From Streptomyces pluripotens (GTDB lineage: Bacteria; Actinomycetota; Actinomycetes; Streptomycetales; Streptomycetaceae), in contig NZ_CP021080.1 in the NCBI RefSeq assembly GCF_000802245.2, positions 2,170,001 to 2,234,000 of the forward strand: DNA of 64,000 nucleotides. The letters run 5' to 3'. The notes below the pieces were generated by a model. That model worked only from the letters and a program-made list of their open reading frames with translations. It had not been told where the DNA came from and made no database searches. The position numbers were made by a program, and so were the translations under genes. This document shows, in pieces, positions 34,301 to 41,901 of this stretch; position 1 is the first letter of the stretch; every line of letters starts with the position of its first letter.

Positions 34301-35258
34301 CGGATCCGATCGACACGTCCCAGGAGCCGGAGGGGCCGAGCTTGGTGGCGCGGTAGTCACCGCCGTCCGACGACGACCCGGTCGTCAGCGTCGTCACCGT
34401 GCCCGTGGTGGCGGTCGCGGTCGTACCGCTGCGCATCAGCTGGGTGCGGAAGCCGCTCGGGGCCGTCGCGTCGGGATCGGCGTCGGCGTAGACCGTCGCG
34501 GTCAGTTTGCCGTGCTTCACGTCATTGTGGACAGGGAGGTAGCGGCGGATATCCGGGGAACACCCCTGTTTCTTGGGGGTGGTCAGGGCGCAGGCCGGCA
34601 TCTGCACCAGGCGCAGCCGGGAGGCGAAGTCGCCGCCATAGGCGTTCTCGAAGGCCGAGTAATCGAGGGTGACCTGGACCGGGCCGGGAGTGGCCTGCCG
34701 GTCGCCGCGGGTCAGGCGCAGGCCCATGCCGAGGCCGCCGGCTCCGGCCACCTTTCTGCGATCCAGGACCTCGACGTCCACCTGCTTCGGAGCACTGCCC
34801 GACCCGGCGATCCGGTAGTCCTTGCCGGACTTCAGGGCCGCCTTGGCACCTTTTCTGCGGACTTCGAAGTCGGTCTGCGGCGGTGTGCCCGCGGCCGCCA
34901 TCTGGGTGGCCGTGGGCGTCTGCACCGAGACCACAGCGGACTTGGCCGCCTTGCTGCCACCACCGGCGTCGACTACGGCACCCGACGGAGCCACGGCCAG
35001 TGCGTGGCCCGGCTTGGACGTGCCCAGGTCGACGGCCGCCTCGGCGGGTTCGGGCCACTTCGTGTGCGGGGGTTTGGTCATCGTGGGCTCGGCCCGCTGG
35101 GCCGGCACCGCACCGCCCTTGCGCGCCGCAACGCTGACGGTTGTGTCCTTCGGCCTGGCCACCGCGACGGACGCCGCGAACGTCGGCACGGACACGAGTC
35201 CGGACAGCAACGCGCCCGAGACCAGTACGACGAAGCCACGTCTGACCGACCCGGCCAT
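28314..35258 (-). CDS. Secreted RHS/YD-repeat polymorphic toxin with C-terminal Hint domain and exchangeable tip
   Basis: 2314 residues from ATG 35258 (MAGSVRRGFVVLVSG), a Sec-type signal peptide to about residue 29. Next is a ~300-residue N-terminal region, an SpvB/Tc-like beta-propeller region from about residue 320 (SWDVSIGSGAFTYNLPITLP), many YD repeats (about 1050-1750), and the RHS core end (TGLSILGARMYDPTLGRFIS, near 1870). A Hint autoprotease domain (2067-2210) follows, with Cys1 of CSFSPDTKVV, TTANHPFWD and the His-Asn end of VLVHN. Cleavage would release the 104-residue tip (RGNMNPGRGSKALTGTDV, GGRLFFRNVDGGIQVVGKAD), which looks like a compact RelE/BECR-type ribonuclease, a tentative call. 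The DNA core used by the integrative elements lies in the Hint codons, at 28663-28676. Confidence 0.9.
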   Translation of the reverse strand: MAGSVRRGFVVLVSGALLSGLVSVPTFAASVAVARPKDTTVSVAARKGGAVPAQRAEPTMTKPPHTKWPEPAEAAVDLGTSKPGHALAVAPSGAVVDAGGGSKAAKSAVVSVQTPTATQMAAAGTPPQTDFEVRRKGAKAALKSGKDYRIAGSGSAPKQVDVEVLDRRKVAGAGGLGMGLRLTRGDRQATPGPVQVTLDYSAFENAYGGDFASRLRLVQMPACALTTPKKQGCSPDIRRYLPVHNDVKHGKLTATVYADADPDATAPSGFRTQLMRSGTTATATTGTVTTLTTGSSSDGGDYRATKLGPSGSWDVSIGSGAFTYNLPITLPKAPYGATPSLSLSYNSQSVDGRTSATNNQASWAGMGWDLQVGYIERKYKNCAQDGIPTVGDMCWASPNHSLEPDGAVYVISLNGVDSELIQDNNGTGSYHIKDDPGWRVQHLSGGHGADDEYWVISPQNGMRYYFGWGRSERTGEATDSVLTMPVAGNDSGEPCHSQFPEPCTQAWRWNLDRVVDANEVENAYFYDKFVNHYRSVINTDQARAYDAASYLTRIEYGWAPQISGAQLPAEVVLKHVGRCVERMSESDPLANEPAACPGISSNPDSYPDVPTDLMCDGTSADNYCAGKTYYPTFFSTDMLWDIKTYVRNSDTDAWAPAMQYQMKYGLPDPSGSVGKTLWLDYVQRKGYGDGPDLTLPVINFNGEWLDNQVGSGTLNFRRVNKVYGDLGSVTTVTYGQPDACDINNLPSESSNTEDCFWQKWTPEGGSEETGWFKKFLVTQVSVDPGVGAGASHDGDPVMTTRYEYHGGAGWRFTDDPLVADSDESWSDWRGYQQVEVFTGTKTNAASTYYWLYRGLSADRTSKTDPSATRTVTVKNGFGDSFTDHAWLAGKILEQSHRDGDGQSHQRIRKEYWDYDTAQYDGLPDARFVRNSKTTTDTLTSQGWREHVVEDEYDDTSSTSTTYGLPLRTNDWGLVNYDDNRCTTYGRAYNTSTFPNSSVKRWMVFQDEVRHYAADCASRSSSNQDSYAVTLYDGSTSVANNDAALVDGNPTEQRVYTSASTYRSTKADYDNAGRVIAAYDGKGNKTTTTYSPATSWPTSGVTVTTPDPDGTGPAMSTTTWYSRLWGTPYKILDANGHTTRLVHDSVGRYAQIFEPTEIANYPSGNPSMQFAYDTPTATNSDGVPDAVTGPTRVTTGALQSGTTYVDSYAYLDGLGRARESQSTAPDGSGRDVVSTRYDTSGNVTGASGAFYNSSAAGSGMVLPAVADLPSYTDPIIDWAGRTTETQILVNGTAQPNNHTRTYYYGDYTTTVPATGERTDTFTDVFGQITQVVEHGPDGPQSTSYAYTRSGKLKQVTDTKGNVTTYGYDWAGDRTSTNDPDTGASSTTYDENGNVGTATDNGTTLTYQYDNLGRQTAVSQGSTLLSQTAYDTAPGGLGRLASSTSYANGKAYTQSVTGYDDRGRATGKKVTVPDDGSGFTGSYTFGYGYDLADHMTSVSYPAVGGLPAETVTTTYTAQGRPSKVSSPLATYQSSIDFDHLGRLNGRAYGTSGGSDATVNRAYAYNDTNGTGALAGIQTTVTAASTTTTAQDDTYSRDLGGQITGITDGVTQQSECYKYDDLDRLTQAWTTQATDNCTGSAAPDLSSSLDPYDQTYTYDALGNLMSIKDTTASGTTTKTYHYPGYSTDNSTYTPGQAHPHAVTQAGSDTFTYNTSGQMTSRTVGGVTSTLDWNPQNRVNQITQHKTTGDETSTYVYDAGGTVLLRTSPQENVLYLDGHELHKAAGGSVKATRMYSAAGTTVAMRQDDGTSDGKLTWLLSDTQASTSLLIAADGTVTRRRYTPFGKQRGSTDLPSTTDRGFLGKPEDDSTGLSILGARMYDPTLGRFISPDELTSPYDPQGLSGYSYSGNNPIAFSDPSGLHPVTQCDGGCSSPGDQVYRDWMTPNGDGTWGYHYENTVYNYSNTGAVESAAKAGSDLPYGKKVVYKPQGTGVGKFLKVIAKAIYHASGLSDGVGCVTDPTWGQCLQAGALITATILSGGEDDLAIMGARGLEEGVEGEVAGDAARLLKNCSFSPDTKVVMGSGKAKPIGKIKVGDKVQAADPENGKHQGARTVQHVWINHDHDLLDLTIRTKDGHTATLHTTANHPFWDDTTHTWVPAGALHHGDALNTPTNHHAYVITTHVTPGAANRWNLTVQQLHTYYVLAGKTPVLVHNSGGCISMSSAIGQDSLLAKAAQQAGKNQDVQRDLDHLFEQLSRGNMNPGRGSKALTGTDVTYARGRNGGRLFFRNVDGGIQVVGKADKGNESKVIARLKQIYGQ
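28663..28676. repeat. Site C: recombination core inside the toxin Hint codons
   Basis: ACATAGTACGTGTG, identical to sites A and B. On the coding strand it is CACACGTACTATGT, encoding H-T-Y-Y-V, 12-17 codons before the Hint cleavage site. To its left all three sites keep the VLAG-TP-LVHNS reading; to its right only the toxin body continues here, whereas A and B show the hairpin and arm repeats. Confidence 0.85.
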
Positions 35259-35626
35259 GGCCCCCCACCCCCCTGGCCGGCCACACACCAGCCGCAAACG
35301 ATCAAAAGAGCAGTGTTCACGCCGGTAAAGAGACACAGGCTCAACACAACGCGAACACATGTGAGCCGGATGCTAGCCACAGCTAACTCTTCGCCATTGC
35401 CTGCAAATCCCCCGCCGTCTACCAAACAACCTCCGGTCAACCACTCATGTTTTGCTCATCCATGACCAACGCAAGACCAGATTCCATCGTCTCTAGCGCG
35501 CATCGACGCAGGATGTTTTAATGACCGGCCAGCATCACGGCCAGCCCTCTCGACGCCGCATGTCCGCTCACCGCAACAGGGGCGTGGACGGCGGCACTTT
35601 CCACTACTGAGGGGGCTACGATCACC
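35259..35626. promoter_or_regulatory. Divergent promoter region of toxin and TagC-like gene
   Basis: 368 bp between the leftward toxin and the rightward secreted-protein gene. It is AT-richer than the surroundings (for example around 35350-35470), as expected of promoter DNA. No ORF here looks real and I could not pick out individual promoters with confidence. Confidence 0.5.
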
Positions 35627-36718
35627 GTGCTCAATCGCAGGCAGATCCTCCGCATGGCGGGCGCCGCCGCCGGGGTGGCTGCCGTTCCCGCGGTCGCCGT
35701 CGGAGTCGCGCAGGGCGTCACCCGGGCACGGCGCGCCTCCACGACCGCCCCCGGCTCGGTGACCGCGAGCAAGCGGTTCGACCTCACCGCACCCTCCACG
35801 ATGCTGCTGAGGGAGGTCTGGCTCGGCGGGACGCGCGTCCTTCAGTCGTTCGCCTTCGACAACACCCGCGGGCACCTCTTCACGGTCCAGCTGGTGGACG
35901 GCGGTCTGGAACTGCCCGGCGAGACACAGACCTTCTCCGGCAGTGACCGCACCGCCGACGGCGACCTGTGCGTCACCCGCCTCGACCTGTCGGGAGAGAT
36001 CCTCGGCACCATGTACCTGCGCGGTTTCGGGCACGGTGTGCAAATCGGCGTCGAGTCGACCGGCTCCGGCAGCTACCTGTGGACCGAGTCCCACAGCGTG
36101 CGCACACTGGAGGCCGACGGCAGCTACACCGGGTGGGGCGACCGGCTCGCCCGGTTCGAGTTCGCCAACGGCACGGTGCTCACACCGGACTCACCAGCGG
36201 TCGCACAGCACACCCTGGAGGCCGGGGTCGACCGCACCACCTGCGCCATCGATCCGGTCACCAACCGGATCGCGGTGCGCTGCCGCGTCAGCGGCGCCTA
36301 CCGGTACCGGCTCTACGACCTGGCCGACTTCACGTCCGGCGGCCGCACCGCACTGGCCGACGTGGCCCAGCCGGCCGACCTGCAGCCCGGGTACAGCGAC
36401 ACCTTCCAGGGCTTCGCCAGCTACGGCAGCTCCCTCTACCTCCTCGCCGGCACGGCCTACGGCACCGACGGGTCCGTCTCCCCGAACGGCAACACCTACG
36501 TCACCTGCGTGGACTGGAACACCGGCTCCGTCGCCGAACAGGAGCTGACCAAGGCCGGCTACTCCCTCCCCTACCGCGAGCCGGAGGGCATGGCGATCCA
36601 GATCCCCGACCCGGCCAGCCCCCAAGCGGTCAGGCTCTGCATGGGATTCGCGTCCACCGCCTCCGACACTGACTCCCGCAAGAAGGCGAGCGTCTACTAC
36701 AAGGACGCGCTGGTCTGA
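35627..36718 (+). CDS. Secreted TagC/P68-RBP-like beta-propeller protein
   Basis: 363 residues from GTG 35627. A twin-arginine-like signal (LNRRQILRMAGAAAGVAAVP) precedes a domain with repeated propeller blades: LQSFAFDNTRGHLFTVQLVD, GDLCVTRLDLSGEILGTMYL, GFGHGVQIGVESTGSGSYLW, YREPEGMAIQI. Streptomyces has many such proteins, often annotated as teichoic-acid protein C or phage baseplate-like (from memory). They are probably surface carbohydrate-binding proteins or lectins. It is divergent from the toxin gene; whether it takes part in toxin function is unknown. Confidence 0.8.
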   Translation: MLNRRQILRMAGAAAGVAAVPAVAVGVAQGVTRARRASTTAPGSVTASKRFDLTAPSTMLLREVWLGGTRVLQSFAFDNTRGHLFTVQLVDGGLELPGETQTFSGSDRTADGDLCVTRLDLSGEILGTMYLRGFGHGVQIGVESTGSGSYLWTESHSVRTLEADGSYTGWGDRLARFEFANGTVLTPDSPAVAQHTLEAGVDRTTCAIDPVTNRIAVRCRVSGAYRYRLYDLADFTSGGRTALADVAQPADLQPGYSDTFQGFASYGSSLYLLAGTAYGTDGSVSPNGNTYVTCVDWNTGSVAEQELTKAGYSLPYREPEGMAIQIPDPASPQAVRLCMGFASTASDTDSRKKASVYYKDALV

Positions 36719-36772
36719 GCTGCCTCCCGGTATGGCCGGGGCGGCGCCTGCTCCGCCCAGCCGTCTGCGACC

Positions 36773-37528
36773 ATGGACCCCATGCGAGCAGGCGGTGCGA
36801 TTCGGACGGCCGCGATGGCGGCCTGCGGTACGTTGTTGACGGTTACTCTGACGGCGTGCGGCAGCGCCTCCGGCCACGAGTCCGGCCACTCCGGCGCCGC
36901 CGCACGCGGCGGCCATGTGGACGACGCACCGCCGAAGAACACGGTCCTGAAGCGGGTGCCCGGCATCGGGAACCGGCTGTGGCAGCGCGTACCGGCCGAC
37001 TCCCGACAGGTGGTCGCCGTGTACGGCGCGGGCAAGAACTCCCCCGACTCCACGGTGGTGCTGTTCAGCAAGCACGGCTCCGTGTGGAAGAAGGAGCGTT
37101 CCTGGTCGGCCCACAACGGCAGGAAGGGCTGGACAACGGACCACCACGAAGGTGATCGGCGCAGCCCGGTGGGCGTGTTCACGCTGACCGACGCGGGCGG
37201 TGTACTGGCCCCGCCGCACACCAAGCTGCCGTACACCCGGTCCGCGGCCTTCCAGGCCCCCCACTACTGGAAGAAGCGGTACTGGCACGACTTCGACTAC
37301 GTCATCGCCATCGACTACAACCGCGTCAAGGGCACTTCTCCCAACGACCAGACCCGGCCCCAGGGCCAGTCCAAGGGCGGCAACATCTGGCTGCACATGG
37401 ACCACGGCAGCGGCACCTCGGCGTGCGTGAGCCAGTCCAAGTCGGCCATGGAGTACCTGTTGCGCACCCTCGATCCCGCACTGCACCCCGTCGTCATCAT
37501 GGGAGACAGGGCACAGCTGGAGGTGTGA
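36773..37528 (+). CDS. L,D-transpeptidase-like (YkuD) lipoprotein
   Basis: 251 residues from ATG 36773 (ATG 36782 possible). The signal peptide ends in the lipobox LTAC, predicting a lipid-anchored protein. The C-terminal domain has GDRRSPVGVFTLTDAGG and GGNIWLHMDHGSGTSACVSQ, matching the YkuD pattern of a conserved His followed by a catalytic Ser/Thr-x-x-Cys, although the canonical SHGC is altered to TSAC. It likely acts in peptidoglycan cross-linking or remodelling. It is convergent with obgE, 18 bp apart. Confidence 0.78.
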   Translation: MDPMRAGGAIRTAAMAACGTLLTVTLTACGSASGHESGHSGAAARGGHVDDAPPKNTVLKRVPGIGNRLWQRVPADSRQVVAVYGAGKNSPDSTVVLFSKHGSVWKKERSWSAHNGRKGWTTDHHEGDRRSPVGVFTLTDAGGVLAPPHTKLPYTRSAAFQAPHYWKKRYWHDFDYVIAIDYNRVKGTSPNDQTRPQGQSKGGNIWLHMDHGSGTSACVSQSKSAMEYLLRTLDPALHPVVIMGDRAQLEV

Positions 37529-37546
37529 AGAAGCGGGGAGGAACGG

Positions 37547-38992
37547 CTAGAAGGGCTCGAAGTCGTCGAACTCCTGCTGTGACTCATCGCGTTCGGCCTG
37601 CCGGTCCCTGCGGCGCTGCGCCGCGGGCCGGGCCGCGTCGAAGCGGTGGTCCTCGCCGCGTCGGCCCAGCATCTCCGCGCCGGCCATGACCGAGGGCTCC
37701 CAGTCGAAGACCACCGCGTTCTCCTCGGGGCCGATGGCGACGCCGTCGCCGTGCCGGGCGCCCGCCTTCATCAACTGCTCTTCCACGCCGAGGCGGTTGA
37801 GCCTGTCGGCGAGGTAGCCGACGGCCTCGTCGTTGTTGAAGTCGGTCTGGCGGACCCAGCGTTCGGGCTTCTCACCGCGCACCCGGAACAGCGGCTCGCC
37901 GCCGACCTCCTCGCGGGTGACGGTGAAGCCCGCGTCATCGACGGCCTTGGGCCGGATGACGATGCGCGTCGCCTCCTCCTTCGGCTTGGCGGCGCGTGCC
38001 TCGGCGACCAGCTCGCCGAGCGCGAAGGAGAGCTCCCGCAGCCCGATGTGGGCGACCGCCGACACCTCGAAGACGCGGTAGCCGCGCGCCTCCAGATCGG
38101 GGCGGACCATCTCGGCGAGGTCCTTGCCGTCCGGGATGTCGACCTTGTTCAGCACGACGATCCGGGGCCGGTTGCCGAGGCCGCCGTACTCCCGCAGTTC
38201 CGCCTCGATCACGTCGAGGTCGGAGACCGGGTCGCGGTCGGACTCCAGGGTCGCGGTGTCGAGCACGTGCACCAGCACGCTGCACCGCTCCACGTGCCGC
38301 AGGAACTCCAGTCCCAGGCCCCTGCCCTGGCTGGCGCCCGGGATCAGTCCGGGCACGTCGGCGACGGTGTACACCGTGGAACCGGCCGTCACCACGCCCA
38401 GGTTGGGCACCAGCGTCGTGAAGGGGTAGTCGGCGATCTTCGGCTTGGCGGCACTGAGCACGGAGATCAGGGAGGACTTGCCGGCGCTCGGATAGCCCAC
38501 CAGGGCCACGTCCGCGACCGTCTTCAGCTCCAGCACGATGTCATGCAGATCCCCGGGCTCGCCGAGCAGCGCGAAGCCGGGGGCCTTGCGGCGGGCGGAG
38601 GCCAGCGCCGCGTTGCCGAGCCCTCCCCGGCCGCCCTGCGCGGCGACGTACGAGGTGCCGTGGCCGACGAGGTCGGCGAGCACGTTGCCCGCCTTGTCCA
38701 GTACCACCGTGCCGTCCGGCACCGGCAGGACCAGGTCCTGGCCGTCCTTGCCGGAACGGTTGCCGCCCTCGCCCGGCTTGCCGTTGGTCGCCTTGCGGTG
38801 CGGGGAGTGGTGGTAGTCGAGAAGCGTGGTGACCGACTGGTCGACGGTCAGGATGACGTCGCCGCCACGGCCGCCGTTGCCGCCGTCCGGGCCACCGAGC
38901 GGCTTGAACTTCTCACGGTGGACGGAGGCACAGCCGTGGCCTCCGTTACCCGCGGCGACATGCAGTTCGACGCGGTCCACGAAGGTGGTCAT
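37547..38992 (-). CDS. obgE: Obg-family GTPase
   Basis: 481 residues from ATG 38992, with AGGAGG upstream. The glycine-rich Obg fold (1-158) is followed by a G domain with G1 GYPSAGKSS (166-174), [20 protein letters not shown] (G3) and NKVD (G4), and a C-terminal OCT domain ([20 protein letters not shown]) with an acidic tail typical of actinobacteria. It acts in ribosome 50S maturation and, in Streptomyces, the onset of differentiation. It lies downstream of rplU-rpmA, the usual order. Confidence 0.98.
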   Translation of the reverse strand: MTTFVDRVELHVAAGNGGHGCASVHREKFKPLGGPDGGNGGRGGDVILTVDQSVTTLLDYHHSPHRKATNGKPGEGGNRSGKDGQDLVLPVPDGTVVLDKAGNVLADLVGHGTSYVAAQGGRGGLGNAALASARRKAPGFALLGEPGDLHDIVLELKTVADVALVGYPSAGKSSLISVLSAAKPKIADYPFTTLVPNLGVVTAGSTVYTVADVPGLIPGASQGRGLGLEFLRHVERCSVLVHVLDTATLESDRDPVSDLDVIEAELREYGGLGNRPRIVVLNKVDIPDGKDLAEMVRPDLEARGYRVFEVSAVAHIGLRELSFALGELVAEARAAKPKEEATRIVIRPKAVDDAGFTVTREEVGGEPLFRVRGEKPERWVRQTDFNNDEAVGYLADRLNRLGVEEQLMKAGARHGDGVAIGPEENAVVFDWEPSVMAGAEMLGRRGEDHRFDAARPAAQRRRDRQAERDESQQEFDDFEPF

Positions 38993-39070
38993 GGTTCAGT
39001 GCCTCCTGGGGGTACCCCCGGCCCGGAGCTGGGGGGGAGTAAGGATCTCTCTCGTTGGTAACACGCGAAA

Positions 39071-39108
39071 GGCGGACCCGCCTTCCCGCAGGGGAAGTGA
39101 GGTCCGCC
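39071..39108 (-). terminator. Hairpin between rpmA and obgE
   Basis: GGCGGACC (39071-39078) pairs with GGTCCGCC (39101-39108), with further pairing inside the loop. It may attenuate ribosomal-protein transcription before obgE. Confidence 0.6.
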
Positions 39109-39124
39109 TCGCGAAAGCGTTCGG

Positions 39125-39379
39125 TCAGGCGACCGGAACGATGTTCACGACCTTGCGGCCACGGTGGGTACCGAACTCCACCGCACCGGTCTGCAGGGCG
39201 AACAGCGTGTCGTCGCCGCCGCGGCCGACACCGGCACCGGGGTGGAAGTGGGTGCCACGCTGGCGGACCAGGATCTCACCCGCGTTCACGACCTGACCGC
39301 CGAAGCGCTTCACGCCGAGCCGCTGGGCATTGGAGTCGCGACCGTTCCGGGTGGACGATGCGCCCTTCTTGTGTGCCAT
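39125..39379 (-). CDS. rpmA: 50S ribosomal protein L27
   Basis: 84 residues starting [20 protein letters not shown], with [18 protein letters not shown], a complete L27. The N-terminus reaches the peptidyl-transferase centre. It is 14 bp downstream of rplU, in the same operon. Confidence 0.98.
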   Translation of the reverse strand: MAHKKGASSTRNGRDSNAQRLGVKRFGGQVVNAGEILVRQRGTHFHPGAGVGRGGDDTLFALQTGAVEFGTHRGRKVVNIVPVA

Positions 39380-39393
39380 TTCTCCTCAGTCCC

Positions 39394-39714
39394 TTACTTC
39401 GCAGCCGCGGGGATCGACGTGACCTTGATCGCCGTGTACTGCTGGCGGTGGCCCTGCCGACGACGGTAGCCGGTCTTGTTCTTGTAGCGCAGAATGTCGA
39501 TCTTCTGGCCCTTGTGGTGGTCCACGACCTCGGCCTGGACCTTGATGCCGGCCAGCACCCACGGGTCGCTGGTCACGGAGTCGCCGTCGACAACGAGCAG
39601 GGTCGAGAGCTCGACCGTGTCGCCAACCTTGGCGGTGGAAATCTTGTCAACCTCAACGATGTCGCCGACAGCAACCTTGTGCTGGCGACCACCGCTGCGC
39701 ACGATGGCGTACAC
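39394..39714 (-). CDS. rplU: 50S ribosomal protein L21
   Basis: 106 residues: [20 protein letters not shown] at the start and [20 protein letters not shown] near the end are standard L21. First gene of the rplU-rpmA(-obgE) operon; its promoter should lie in 39715-39900. Confidence 0.98.
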   Translation of the reverse strand: MYAIVRSGGRQHKVAVGDIVEVDKISTAKVGDTVELSTLLVVDGDSVTSDPWVLAGIKVQAEVVDHHKGQKIDILRYKNKTGYRRRQGHRQQYTAIKVTSIPAAAK

Positions 39715-39900
39715 GCGGATCTCACTTTCGCTCGAAGAAACGGCACCCCCGCAGGCCAGCCGCCCGGGAACACCACGGACGACCTCTCCCGACCAACCGT
39801 GTGCCCGGGAGGAAGAGGTTTACGGGGATGTGGCATGTTCAGTGGACACGCCGACGGTCAAGGTTACGGGGCCGGACCGTAGGGGTCAAACCGGGCCGTC

Positions 39901-40962
39901 TCAGCCGGCGACCGCGGCCACGTAGTCCCCGTACGCCTTCCTGGTGTCCGCCGGAGACAGCTCAAGGTGCTCCAGGATCGTGTAGCGGCCCGGCCGGGTC
40001 TCCGGCGCGAACTCCACGGCCCTGACGAACTCGTCGTCGCTGAATCCGATCTCCTCCGCCACCACTGGCAGCCCGTGCCGGCGCAGAGCCTCGGCCAGCA
40101 GGAGGGATTCCTCCTGATCGCCCCGCAGGTGCATGGCGAAGGCAGCGCCGAGTCCCACCTGCTCGCCGTGGCTCGCCGCCCGCCCGGGGTACAGCAGGTC
40201 GAGCGCGTGGCTGATCTCGTGGCAGGCCCCGGAGGACGGGCGGGTGTGTCCGGCGATCGACATGGCGATGCCCGACAGCACGAGCCCTTCGGACAGCACG
40301 GTCAGGAAACCGTCGTCGCCGCATCCGCCCGGGTGCCGCAGGACAGCCTCACCGGCCTGGCGCGCCATCGCCGCAGCCAGCCCGTCGAGTTGCTCGCCGT
40401 TGACGCGCTTGGAGAGCTCCCAGTCGGCGACCGCGGAGATGTTGGACAGGGCGTCACCGATGCCGGAGCGCACGAAACGCATCGGCGCCTCGCGTATGAC
40501 GTCCAGATCGACGATGACCGCGATGGGGGTCGGCACGCCGTAGGAGCCGCGGCCCGCGTCGTTGTCCAGGATGGACACGGGCGAGCAGACGCCGTCGTGG
40601 GAAAGGTTGGTGGCGACGGCGACCATGGGCAGGCCGATGCGCGCCGCGGAGTACTTGGCGCAGTCGATGACCTTGCCGCCGCCGAGGCCCACGACGGCGT
40701 CGTAGTGGCCGGACTTCATGCTGTCGGCCAGGCGCACCGCGTCGTCGATGGTGCCGCCGCCGACCTCGAACCAGCTGGCGCCGGGCAGCGAGGGTGCGAC
40801 GCGCTCGCGCAGCCGGGCGCCCGAGCCGCCGCTGACGGCGATGGCGAGCCGGCCGGAGTGGGAGATCCGCTCGTCGGCGAGGATGCCCGCGAGGTCGTCG
40901 AGGGCACCCGGGCGGATGTCCACGACGACCGGCGACGGGATCAGCCGGGTCAGTACTGGCAC
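39901..40962 (-). CDS. Iron-containing alcohol dehydrogenase, glycerol-1-phosphate dehydrogenase-like
   Basis: 353 residues from GTG 40962, overlapping the upstream nucleotidyltransferase by 13 bp (coupled translation). NAD-binding VVGLGGGKVIDCAKYSAARI and metal-ligand regions HDGVCSPVS, GACHEISHALD and ASHGEQVG match the Fe-ADH_2/EgsA-AraM family, which reduces DHAP to sn-glycerol-1-phosphate. Paired with a sugar-phosphate-type nucleotidyltransferase, it probably makes a glycerol or polyol phosphate unit for a wall polymer or unusual lipid. Substrate not proven. Confidence 0.82.
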   Translation of the reverse strand: MPVLTRLIPSPVVVDIRPGALDDLAGILADERISHSGRLAIAVSGGSGARLRERVAPSLPGASWFEVGGGTIDDAVRLADSMKSGHYDAVVGLGGGKVIDCAKYSAARIGLPMVAVATNLSHDGVCSPVSILDNDAGRGSYGVPTPIAVIVDLDVIREAPMRFVRSGIGDALSNISAVADWELSKRVNGEQLDGLAAAMARQAGEAVLRHPGGCGDDGFLTVLSEGLVLSGIAMSIAGHTRPSSGACHEISHALDLLYPGRAASHGEQVGLGAAFAMHLRGDQEESLLLAEALRRHGLPVVAEEIGFSDDEFVRAVEFAPETRPGRYTILEHLELSPADTRKAYGDYVAAVAG

Positions 40963-41702
40963 GCGATCTCCCGTCCGCGAGCGAGGTCGTCGTGGTTGTC
41001 GATCTCCACCCACTGAACGTCACCGATCGGCGCGACGTCGATCCGGAAACCGCGGTTGACCAGCTCCTGGTAACCGTGCTCGTAGAACTGCTGGGGGTCG
41101 GCCTCCCAGACCGTCCGCAACGCGTCGACCAACTCCGCGGCAGCGTCGCCCTCGATCAACGTGACGCCGATGTACTCGCCGGTCGCCTCAGCCGGGTCCA
41201 TCAGCTTGGTGATCTTCCGGACACCCTTCTCGGGGTCCACGACGACCTTCATCTCCTCGTCGGCCAGTGACTTCACGGTGTCGAGGGCGAGGATGACCCG
41301 CCGGCCCTCGCCACGGGCGGCGAGCAGCGTCTTCTCGACGGAGACCGGGTGCACGGTGTCGCCGTTGGCGAGGATCACACCGTCCTTGAGGGCATCACGG
41401 CCGCACCACAGGGAGTAGGCGTTGTTCCACTCCTCAGCCTTGTCGTTGTCGATGAGGGTGAGCTTGAGTCCGTACTCCGCCTCCAGCGCCGCCTTGCGCT
41501 CGTACACGGCCTCCTTGCGGTAACCGACGATGACCGCGACCTCGGTCAGCCCGATCTCGGCGAAGTTGGCGAGGGTCAGGTCCAGGACCGTCGGCTCACC
41601 CTCCACGCCCGCGGGGCCCACCGGCACCAGAGCCTTGGGCAGGGTGTCGGTGTAGGGGCGCAGACGCCGTCCGGCGCCAGCCGCCAGCACAAGGCCTATC
41701 AT
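40950..41702 (-). CDS. Nucleotidyltransferase (NTP transferase family)
   Basis: 250 residues from ATG 41702, with AAGGAGAAAG upstream; the open frame beyond it is not protein-like. The signature MIGLVLAAGAGRRLRPYTDT then LPKALVPVG is the nucleotide-binding site; NNAYSLWCGRDAL and LANGDTVHP follow. It resembles LicC/inositol- or choline-phosphate cytidylyltransferases. It is translationally coupled to the G1P-dehydrogenase-like gene, suggesting synthesis of a CDP-polyol, possibly the donor for a CDP-alcohol-dependent transferase such as the one at 4776-6935 (inference). Confidence 0.85.
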   Translation of the reverse strand: MIGLVLAAGAGRRLRPYTDTLPKALVPVGPAGVEGEPTVLDLTLANFAEIGLTEVAVIVGYRKEAVYERKAALEAEYGLKLTLIDNDKAEEWNNAYSLWCGRDALKDGVILANGDTVHPVSVEKTLLAARGEGRRVILALDTVKSLADEEMKVVVDPEKGVRKITKLMDPAEATGEYIGVTLIEGDAAAELVDALRTVWEADPQQFYEHGYQELVNRGFRIDVAPIGDVQWVEIDNHDDLARGREIACQY

Positions 41703-41901
41703 CGCTTCTTTCTCCTTCGTTTCCCGTTCCGACCTCCCCCAGGCATGGCGGAGGCATCTGCGGCATGGCTGTGTCGAGGCGTGGTCCGTCGCAACGGTGG
41801 TCCGGGGCCCGATCGGGCTCAGGGCCCGACGTCTTCGGGACCCCGAATACACCGTGTGGCCCTGTCGCTCGCACAGGACCACACGGTGAGCAGCGGAGGG
41901 G

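Noticed and set aside
32229..35465. 1078-codon plus-strand frame opposite the RHS toxin
   Set aside because: Antisense shadow; the minus strand carries signal peptide, YD repeats and Hint domain in one frame.
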